Of a stretch of DNA of 6,424 nucleotides, positions 1 to 4,826 are shown piece after piece (the stretch's first letter is position 1; each line of letters begins with the position of its first letter). The stretch is from an uncultured Clostridia bacterium (GTDB taxonomy: Bacteria; Bacillota; Clostridia; Oscillospirales; Acutalibacteraceae). The stretch spans positions 1-6,424 of the forward strand of contig CALFTO010000033.1 in NCBI GenBank assembly GCA_937916195.1, in the 5' to 3' direction. The translations under genes were made by a program, and so were the position numbers. The notes below the pieces were generated by a model. It was not told the origin of the DNA. It made no database searches and saw only the letters and a list, made by a program, of their open reading frames with translations.

Positions 1-1314
1 GACTATTTTGACGAAAACGGATTTATTGAAATTGAAACTCCAATGCTTATCCGTTCAACTCCTGAGGGTGCTCGTGACTTCCTTGTACCATCAAGAATAC
101 ACAATGGAAGCTTCTATGCTCTTCCACAGTCACCACAGCTTTACAAACAGCTTTCAATGGTAGCAGGCTTTGACCGTTATATGCAGATTGCTCGTTGCTT
201 CCGCGACGAAGATTTGCGTGCAGACCGTCAGCCCGAATTCACTCAGATTGACCTTGAAATGTCATTCGTTGATGTTGACGACGTTATGGGAATGGGCGAG
301 GGATATATTCAGCGCGTATTCAAAGAGGCTATGGGTGTTGACATTCAGTTGCCACTTCCAAGACTTACTTATAAAGAGGCTATGGAGCGTTACGGCTCTG
401 ACAAGCCCGACACACGCTATGCAATGGAGCTTTGCGACCTTGGAGATGTTGTAAAGGGTTGCGGTTTCGGTGTGTTCACATCTGCACTTGAAGCAGGCGG
501 TGCAGTTTACTGTATCACAGCTAAAAATGCAGTTTCAACTCTTACAAGAAAAGAAATTGATAAATTAACAGAATTTGTTCGTGGTATCGGTGCAAAGGGA
601 TTGGCTTTTGCTCGTCTTATGCCCGACGGACTTGCATCTTCATTCGCTAAATTCTTGACAGAAGACGAAATGACTGCACTTCTTAACAAAGCAGGTGCAG
701 AAACAGGCGACGTTGTGCTCATTGTTGCAGATACAAAGAAAAACAGCGTTCTTTCAGTCCTTGGTGCACTCCGTCAGGAAGTTGCAAAGAAGCTTGATAT
801 TATTCCAACAGATAAATATAATCTTCTTTGGATTACAGAATTCCCATTCTTTGAGTGGGACGAAGACGCACAGACCTTTGTTGCTATGCACCACCCATTC
901 ACTTCACCTATGGACGAATGTCTTGAATATCTTGAAACAGACAAAGCACAGGTTCGTGCAAAGGCTTATGACCTTGTACTCAATGGTGTTGAGTTGTCAT
1001 CAGGCTCAATCCGTATTACAGACCCTGTTCTTCAGAAGAGAATGTTCACACTTCTCGGTCTTTCTGACGAAGAGGCTTATGAGAAGTTCGGCTTCTTGAC
1101 AGATGCGTTCAAATTCGGTCCTCCACCACATGGCGGTATGGGTATCGGTCTTGACCGTCTTGTAATGCAGATGATTGGCGCAGAGTCACTTCGCGACGTT
1201 ATCGCATTCCCCAAGCTTCAGAACGCAAGCGAGCCTATGACAGAGTGCCCATCACCCGTTGATACACTCCAGCTTGACGAATTGGGCATCGCAGTAAAGG
1301 AAGAAGAGAAATAA
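1..1314 (+). CDS. aspS: Aspartyl-tRNA synthetase, C-terminal 437 residues (5' end outside window)
   Basis: Class II aminoacyl-tRNA synthetase that charges tRNA-Asp with aspartate in the cytoplasm. The frame is open from base 1 (DYFDENGFIEIETPML), so the gene enters from the left. About 150 N-terminal residues, the OB-fold anticodon-binding domain, are missing compared with the usual length of about 590. Visible landmarks are the class II motif 1 tail (FIEIETP), the aspartate-pocket QSPQ, motif 2 (RCFRDEDLRADRQPEFTQ), the bacterial GAD-type insert in the middle (starting near SDKPDTRY), and motif 3 (GIGLDRLVMQM) followed by the typical C-terminal SLRDVIAFPK. The insert marks it as the bacterial rather than the archaeal/eukaryotic form. 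Whether it is discriminating or also charges tRNA-Asn cannot be judged, because the anticodon domain is not present. Stop TAA at 1312-1314; the next gene starts 2 nt later. Identification is secure. Confidence 0.97.
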   Translation, partial: DYFDENGFIEIETPMLIRSTPEGARDFLVPSRIHNGSFYALPQSPQLYKQLSMVAGFDRYMQIARCFRDEDLRADRQPEFTQIDLEMSFVDVDDVMGMGEGYIQRVFKEAMGVDIQLPLPRLTYKEAMERYGSDKPDTRYAMELCDLGDVVKGCGFGVFTSALEAGGAVYCITAKNAVSTLTRKEIDKLTEFVRGIGAKGLAFARLMPDGLASSFAKFLTEDEMTALLNKAGAETGDVVLIVADTKKNSVLSVLGALRQEVAKKLDIIPTDKYNLLWITEFPFFEWDEDAQTFVAMHHPFTSPMDECLEYLETDKAQVRAKAYDLVLNGVELSSGSIRITDPVLQKRMFTLLGLSDEEAYEKFGFLTDAFKFGPPPHGGMGIGLDRLVMQMIGAESLRDVIAFPKLQNASEPMTECPSPVDTLQLDELGIAVKEEEK

Positions 1315-1316
1315 TT

Positions 1317-1565
1317 ATGAAAAAAAGCATAAGACAACTGAATATTTTGCTTGCTTCAGCGGTTTTGTGCTTTAGTTTTTCTGTTCCCACTTTCGCTGCA
1401 GAAGCAGTTAAATATTCAAACGAATTAACATCTTCACCAATAAGAATTTTCTTTGCAATTCTTATTATCCCCGCATTCATAGCAATGGAAATCGCCTTTG
1501 AAAATCTTCGCGAAAAGCGAATTGCAAAGCGAAATAAAAGCTATGAAAAAGAAGAAAATGAATAA
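1317..1565 (+). CDS. Small predicted signal-peptide/membrane protein, 82 aa, unknown function
   Basis: I do not recognise this protein. It begins MKKSIRQLN, followed by a hydrophobic stretch (about residues 10-26) ending PTFAAEA, which reads as a signal peptide with a possible cleavage site after AFA/AEA-type alanines near residues 27-30. A second hydrophobic stretch (about residues 43-60, IRIFFAILIIPAFIAMEIAF) can span the membrane, followed by a strongly charged tail (NLREKRIAKRNKSYEKEENE). By the positive-inside rule the basic tail is probably cytoplasmic, with a short outside loop. The ATG lies 2 nt after the aspS stop, so translation is probably coupled to aspS; the only SD-like stretch (AAGGAAG, 1297-1303, then purine-rich sequence) lies inside the aspS 3' end. 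It ends 9 nt before a strong terminator, so it is the last gene of the aspS transcript. The composition supports a real gene, but no function can be given. Confidence 0.65.
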   Translation: MKKSIRQLNILLASAVLCFSFSVPTFAAEAVKYSNELTSSPIRIFFAILIIPAFIAMEIAFENLREKRIAKRNKSYEKEENE

Positions 1566-1574
1566 AAAATCAAC

Positions 1575-1606
1575 AGCGGAGCCCATAAGGGCTCCGCTAC
1601 ATTTTT
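1575..1606. terminator. Intrinsic terminator, probably bidirectional
   Basis: Perfect 10-bp stem AGCGGAGCCC / GGGCTCCGCT (1575-1584 with 1589-1598) with loop ATAA. On the plus strand it is followed by ACATTTTT and ends the aspS/small-gene unit. Read on the minus strand, the same stem is followed by GTTGATTTTTTATT, so it can also terminate the converging XRE gene that ends at 1649. The U-tract is offset by 3-4 nt from the stem in each direction, which could reduce efficiency. Confidence 0.85.
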
Positions 1607-1608
1607 GC

Positions 1609-1643
1609 CTCCCTCGTCAGAGGGAGCATTTTTATGCTCTTTC
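1609..1643. repeat. 35-bp direct repeat, copy A, hairpin-forming
   Basis: Identical base for base to 2377-2411. It contains stem CTCCCTC (1609-1615), loop GTCA, GAGGGAG (1620-1626), then CATTTTT. It also holds an overlapping second stem GAGCAT / ATGCTC (1624-1629 with 1634-1639), which cannot form together with the first. It lies between the terminator and the end of the XRE gene and could assist termination on either strand. This copy looks like the isolated end of the longer element at 2262-2411. Confidence 0.8.
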
Positions 1644-1648
1644 TCCTA

Positions 1649-1891
1649 CTATTCACCAAGCAATTCTTCGTAACTTAAATTTAATACTCTTGATAAATAT
1701 TTTAATTCAATATCAGTTACAAACCGTTCGCCTGCTTCAAGTTTTTGAATGGCGTTTTTATCAACATCCAATCCCGATAACTGTAATAGGTCTGCTAATT
1801 TCTTTTGCGAAATTTTCATTTCCATTCGTTTAGCGTAAACTGCTTTTCTGCACACATTATTTTTGCCGTCATTTGCTTTGTTAATGAACAT
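1649..1891 (-). CDS. XRE/Cro-family helix-turn-helix regulator, 80 aa
   Basis: Small DNA-binding repressor-type protein, essentially a single HTH_XRE domain (about residues 14-78) with no effector or peptidase domain. The first helix carries RKAVYAKRMEMKIS. The HTH is SQKKLADLLQ (28-37), then a longer turn with LSGLDVDKN and a recognition helix KNAIQKLEAGE (45-55). The domain closes with the family-typical FVTDIELKYLSRVLNLSYEELL. The extended turn (LQLSGLDVDKNAI) is common in short Firmicutes XRE proteins. Start: ATG at 1891-1889 with SD GAGGTG (plus-strand 1898-1903) 6 nt upstream. It is divergent from the 82-aa gene at 1996, sharing a control region with two matching palindromes, so autorepression plus control of that gene is likely (inference). 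Stop TAG at 1651-1649; transcription probably ends at the hairpins 1575-1643. Confidence 0.9.
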   Translation of the reverse strand: MFINKANDGKNNVCRKAVYAKRMEMKISQKKLADLLQLSGLDVDKNAIQKLEAGERFVTDIELKYLSRVLNLSYEELLGE

Positions 1892-1905
1892 AAATTACAC
1901 CTCGT

Positions 1906-1924
1906 TGACATTTTGTGCTTGTCA
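1906..1924. promoter_or_regulatory. Operator-like palindrome O2 (TGACA-N9-TGTCA)
   Basis: 19-bp inverted repeat, half-sites TGACA (1906-1910) and TGTCA (1920-1924); one more flanking base pair (T1905/A1925) continues the symmetry. It has the same half-site sequence and spacing as O1 (1958-1976). It overlaps the probable -35 of the rightward promoter (TTGTCA, 1919-1924), covers the predicted leftward start region near 1925, and lies 2 bp from the XRE gene's ribosome binding site. Probable binding site for the XRE protein at 1649-1891; binding is inferred. Confidence 0.6.
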
Positions 1925-1946
1925 ATTAAAAATTATATGGTATAAT
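1919..1946 (+). promoter_or_regulatory. Promoter of the 82-aa gene (extended -10, sigma-A type)
   Basis: -35 TTGTCA (1919-1924), 16-bp spacer, perfect -10 TATAAT (1941-1946) preceded by TGG, giving a complete extended -10 (TGnTATAAT). The predicted start is near 1953. The -35 lies in palindrome O2, and O1 begins about 5 bp past the predicted start. Confidence 0.75.
1932..1937 (-). promoter_or_regulatory. Probable -10 box of the XRE gene promoter
   Basis: On the minus strand, bases 1937-1932 read TATAAT, only 3 bp from the rightward -10 at 1941-1946. The predicted start is near 1925, at the edge of O2. No good -35 exists: the hexamer at 17-bp spacing (1960-1955, TCATTT) is poor and overlaps O1. 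A weak leftward promoter overlapping a strong rightward one fits a self-limiting repressor, but assignment is by motif only. Confidence 0.5.
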
Positions 1947-1957
1947 TTATTGGTAAA

Positions 1958-1976
1958 TGACATTTACTAAATGTCA
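1958..1976. promoter_or_regulatory. Operator-like palindrome O1 (TGACA-N9-TGTCA)
   Basis: Perfect 8-bp inverted repeat TGACATTT / AAATGTCA (1958-1965 with 1969-1976) around ACT. A second palindrome overlaps it: TAAATG-A-CATTTA at 1954-1966. O1 lies just past the rightward transcription start and overlaps the expected leftward -35, so occupancy could block both promoters. In RNA it would form an 8-bp stem near the 5' end of the mRNA, upstream of the SD at 1981-1987. Confidence 0.65.
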
Positions 1977-1995
1977 AAAAAGAGGTGTGCAAATT

Positions 1996-2244
1996 ATGGA
2001 TAATAAAAATCAATCTGTTCTTAAACAAGCGTGTATTGAGAATATAAAAGAAAATACGAAAATAGAAGTCTCACAAAAAGAAATTAAGTATTCAAAATGG
2101 TATAAGAGACGGATAAATCGTATACAACGCGAAATGTTTAAAAGTGATAAATTAATTTACCCCGAAGTCGATAATGTATTTGAACGAGCACGCAGTAAAA
2201 TAGTGTGTTGGCGGAATGAGTATAGAGATAAATCCCACCAATGA
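1996..2244 (+). CDS. Hypothetical basic protein, 82 aa, divergent from the XRE regulator
   Basis: I do not recognise a family. The ATG at 1996 is chosen because AGAGGTG (1981-1987) sits 8 nt upstream. An in-frame ATG at 1957 would lie inside the operator, next to the predicted transcript start, with no SD. The protein is soluble, with no signal peptide or membrane segment, and rich in Lys/Arg (about 20 basic residues). A central stretch KYSKWYKRRINRIQREMFK (about residues 31-49) looks like a basic amphipathic helix. It is followed by LIYPEVDNVFERARSKIV (about 53-70) and a short charged end. Two cysteines (13 and 71) show no metal-binding spacing. The basic helix suggests contact with nucleic acid or an acidic partner, but this is weak inference. 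It could be a toxin, an anti-repressor, or a host-adapted remnant of a mobile element. It is followed by the repeat at 2262-2411, whose final hairpin may terminate it. Confidence 0.7.
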   Translation: MDNKNQSVLKQACIENIKENTKIEVSQKEIKYSKWYKRRINRIQREMFKSDKLIYPEVDNVFERARSKIVCWRNEYRDKSHQ

Positions 2245-2261
2245 CGGAGAGAGAAAAAATA

Positions 2262-2411
2262 CGCGTAGGGACAGAACTCCTGTTCTGTCCGCAATAAAAA
2301 TACTACCTCTTACTATGGACAGACAAGGATGTCTGCCCCTAAAAAATCTCTCCCTCAGTCTCACTACGTTCGACAGCTCCCTCGTCAGAGGGAGCATTTT
2401 TATGCTCTTTC
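2262..2411. repeat. Hairpin-rich intergenic repeat element
   Basis: About 150 bp without a credible gene, built of successive inverted repeats. Hairpin 1 is GGACAGAAC-TCCT-GTTCTGTCC (2269-2290, perfect 9 bp). Hairpin 2 is GGACAGACA-AGGA-TGTCTGCCC (2317-2338), with one mismatch on the plus strand that becomes a G-U pair on the minus strand. Hairpin 3 is CTCCCTC-GTCA-GAGGGAG (2377-2394) followed by CATTTTT. A second CTCCCTC (2350-2356) competes for the same GAGGGAG. GGAGAGA (2246-2252) and TCTCTCC (2347-2353) could enclose hairpins 1 and 2, which would extend the left boundary. The last 35 bp equals 1609-1643. It resembles the dispersed non-coding repeats or MITE-like elements of Ruminococcaceae, by general impression only. 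The outer limits are uncertain. Confidence 0.7.
2377..2411. repeat. 35-bp direct repeat, copy B
   Basis: Exact second copy of 1609-1643, 768 bp away in the same orientation, forming the right end of the larger element. The hairpin followed by CATTTTT may act as a weak terminator for the 82-aa gene and insulate spoIIE from upstream transcription. Confidence 0.8.
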
Positions 2412-2462
2412 CTGACATAATATAACATAAAATTACTGACTAAATGTGCCAAAAAATACGTG

Positions 2463-2491
2463 TGGACAAGCATATAATTATGAAAGATAAT
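2463..2491 (+). promoter_or_regulatory. Probable sigma-A-type promoter of spoIIE
   Basis: -35 TGGACA (2463-2468, 5 of 6 to TTGACA), 17-bp spacer, -10 GATAAT (2486-2491, 5 of 6). The predicted start is near 2498, leaving a leader of about 19 nt that contains the SD at 2505-2511. The bases TGGACAA (2463-2469) on the opposite strand read TTGTCCA, one mismatch from the Spo0A-box core TTGTCGA, so direct control by Spo0A~P, as known for B. subtilis spoIIE, is possible but unproven. An alternative -10, TATAAT at 2473-2478, has no good -35. Confidence 0.6.
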
Positions 2492-2516
2492 GCAGTTTTG
2501 CGAAGAAGGTGAATTT

Positions 2517-4826
2517 ATGAGAGAATACGAATTTGAAATGGGAGAGGGTAACGAGAAAATTGCAGTTTCTGACCTTACGAAATCCGCGTTTTTGCAGTTT
2601 GTCCATTTCTCTATTGCGGCGATTTTGTCGGCAACCTCGGTTCAGCCCTATTTTTCACCCTTGGGGTTGAGTTTTTGTAGCGGAACAAACCGAAAATACA
2701 CATTTTTCTCGTGTCTTGGTGCAATGCTTGGCTACATAGTTACCTATGATTTTAACCAAGCGTTTCGCTATGTTATGGCATTAATTCTCGTTTATACTCT
2801 TAAAATTTACACCAATAGCTTTGTGCGGTTGCGTGGAAAGTATTGGGTAGGGGCGGTGTGTAGTTTATTTGTGACCTTGTCAACGGGAATTGCCTTTATG
2901 ATTGCAACGGAATTCACCTTAAAGCAGATTTTTATGCTTGTGGCAGAAACGACTTCATCCTTTGGTAGTGCATTTGTATTTTCTGTGGGATTTTCAAGCT
3001 TGGACAAGCTGAAAGGCGAGCACTCTCTGACCGTTCGAGAGCTTACATTTTTGATGATTTCTCTGCTGACAATTGTGCTTTCTGCCTCGGATTTGACGAT
3101 TTTCGGTGTGAGCATTGCGGGGGCACTGTGCTCATATGTGATAATGTCGTCGGCTTATCTTTTCAGAGAGGGTGGCGGCGCGGCAATCGGCACGGGTGCG
3201 GCTTTGGGCTTTGCGCTGACAGGACTTGAGGGCTTGCCTGTATTCTGCTATGCGGCGGCGGGGCTTTTTTCAGGGCTTTTTTCGTATTCGGGCAGAGTTC
3301 TTTGTGCTTTTGCATACATTTTCTCTTACGGTACGGCATATCTCTATTTCAGCGACGAGCAGGCATTAGGACCTCTTGTCGAAACTGCAATTGCTTCAAT
3401 TTTGTTCATAATAACTCCGCACAAATTCTTTATTCGAGCAAAAACTCGGCTTTCTGTGTCGGCTTATTCGGGTGAGGGCTCGGCAATTAAAAATATGGTG
3501 CTTTTAAGACTTCGTGCCGCCCGCGATGCACTCGGCAATATGTCGGGGACGGTTGCCAAGGTGTCTGAAATCTTAAAAGAAAAGGCTGTGCCCGACACAA
3601 CGGGAGTGTATCTTCGGGTGCGTGACAATGTATGCACTGACTGTGCAAGCTATCAAAAATGCTGGGCAGAGGGCTTGCCGGGTACTCTCGGCGAATTTGA
3701 CGCGATACTCAACGAAATCCGCAAAACAGGTAGTGTTACACCCTCTTTTGTGCCACAATCGTTGCAGAGCAGATGCATAAGAACAATGTCACTATGTGAT
3801 AGTTTTAATAAAAATTACTCATCATATTCCGCTCGTCTTGGCGCGGAGGGGAGAATAAACGAAATGCGAAAAATTACTGCTGACCAATTTGAAACCGTGT
3901 GCGAAATGCTTGACGACCTGCTTGTGGACTTTGAAAAAGGCGCAAGAGTATTGGCAGGTAAAAGCGAGGCGCTTAAAAACAGTCTTGAAGATATCGGTGC
4001 TGATGCGTTTGTCAATTGCTACGAGGACGAAGACCTTAATATGTACGTGAACTTGACCGTTAGTGCAGATTGCAAGGTTACCGATGATGAAATCAAATCG
4101 TGTATTGAAAAAGTTACCGAACGTGAATTCTCAAGTCCTGCGGTAATTAAGGGCGATGCCGAAAAAAATCTGATGTTTTGGGAAATACCGCTTTATTCGG
4201 CGGAGTGCACTTATCATCAGCTTTCAAGTGCTGAAAATGAGATTTGCGGTGATTGTTTTGACTCGTTTTTCGATGGCAAGGGTAATTTTATTGCGCTTTT
4301 AAGTGACGGAATGGGTACAGGAAGTCGTGCGGCAATAGACGGCGCAATGGCGGCTTCGCTTCTTTCTCGCCTTATTGTTTCGGGTTTTTCATTCCCCTGT
4401 GCTTTGCGGCTTGTGAACTCTGCAATGCTTGTTAAAAGTCGTGATGAATCCCTTGCAACTCTTGATATACTCAAAATTAATTTGTATAACGGACAATCTG
4501 TAATCTATAAAGCAGGCGCGGCGGTTTCGCTTCTTTACCGCAAGGGGAAGGTCAGCGAAATAAAAAAATCCGCTATGCCCATTGGTATTTTAAGGCAAGC
4601 GGAGTTTGCAACGGTGCGCGGAGGACTTCGCGAAGACGATGTGCTCATTATGATGTCTGACGGTGCGGCAGATGCAAGTCTTGAAGAAATCAAAGCGTAT
4701 ATCACTCAAAACGGATTTTCATACGATTTACCCGAAAAGCTTTGCGCAATTGCCAAGGGTAGAAACATCAGCCGTCACGATGATATTACGGTGGCAGTAG
4801 TAAAAATTAATATTAATGAGGAATAA
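2517..4826 (+). CDS. spoIIE: Stage II sporulation protein E, PP2C-type Ser/Thr phosphatase
   Basis: Membrane phosphatase of the polar sporulation septum. In B. subtilis it binds FtsZ and dephosphorylates the anti-anti-sigma factor SpoIIAA, releasing sigma-F in the forespore. Length is 769 aa (B. subtilis 827). Domains in order: a short cytoplasmic N-terminus; about ten membrane segments (roughly residues 20-310); a central region with the SpoIIE-typical cysteine cluster C373-x2-C376-x5-C382-W; and a C-terminal PP2C domain (about 570-768). PP2C metal ligands are visible: D579 in GDCFDSFF, D597 in DGMGTG, D715 in MSDGAAD, and D755/D756 in HDDITV. The switch-associated SxxTLDILKI and PIGIL segments are also present. 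The ATG at 2517 is preferred (GAAGGTG at 2505-2511, 5 nt spacing). The in-frame ATG at 2490 has no SD and overlaps the promoter -10. Neighbours differ from the B. subtilis order: here it faces a GHKL ATPase, end to end. It appears intact. Confidence 0.95.
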   Translation: MREYEFEMGEGNEKIAVSDLTKSAFLQFVHFSIAAILSATSVQPYFSPLGLSFCSGTNRKYTFFSCLGAMLGYIVTYDFNQAFRYVMALILVYTLKIYTNSFVRLRGKYWVGAVCSLFVTLSTGIAFMIATEFTLKQIFMLVAETTSSFGSAFVFSVGFSSLDKLKGEHSLTVRELTFLMISLLTIVLSASDLTIFGVSIAGALCSYVIMSSAYLFREGGGAAIGTGAALGFALTGLEGLPVFCYAAAGLFSGLFSYSGRVLCAFAYIFSYGTAYLYFSDEQALGPLVETAIASILFIITPHKFFIRAKTRLSVSAYSGEGSAIKNMVLLRLRAARDALGNMSGTVAKVSEILKEKAVPDTTGVYLRVRDNVCTDCASYQKCWAEGLPGTLGEFDAILNEIRKTGSVTPSFVPQSLQSRCIRTMSLCDSFNKNYSSYSARLGAEGRINEMRKITADQFETVCEMLDDLLVDFEKGARVLAGKSEALKNSLEDIGADAFVNCYEDEDLNMYVNLTVSADCKVTDDEIKSCIEKVTEREFSSPAVIKGDAEKNLMFWEIPLYSAECTYHQLSSAENEICGDCFDSFFDGKGNFIALLSDGMGTGSRAAIDGAMAASLLSRLIVSGFSFPCALRLVNSAMLVKSRDESLATLDILKINLYNGQSVIYKAGAAVSLLYRKGKVSEIKKSAMPIGILRQAEFATVRGGLREDDVLIMMSDGAADASLEEIKAYITQNGFSYDLPEKLCAIAKGRNISRHDDITVAVVKININEE

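Noticed and set aside
695..1099. Open frame of 134 codons within aspS
   Set aside because: Out-of-frame shadow of the well-supported AspRS reading frame.
1498..1833. Plus-strand open frame of 111 codons opposite the XRE gene
   Set aside because: It crosses the strong terminator and two hairpins and lies antisense to a clear HTH gene.
1957..1995. Upstream in-frame ATG of the 82-aa gene
   Set aside because: It lies in palindrome O1 near the predicted transcript start with no SD; the ATG at 1996 follows AGAGGTG.
2152..2418. Minus-strand open frame of 88 codons across the repeat element
   Set aside because: It consists mostly of translated hairpin repeat, overlaps the 82-aa gene, and has no good ribosome binding site or recognisable protein.
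2216..2425. Plus-strand open frame of 69 codons
   Set aside because: It overlaps the 82-aa gene end and reads through the hairpin repeats; low-complexity translation and no SD.
2490..2516. Upstream in-frame ATG of spoIIE adding nine residues
   Set aside because: No SD, and it overlaps the predicted -10; the ATG at 2517 has a good SD at proper spacing.
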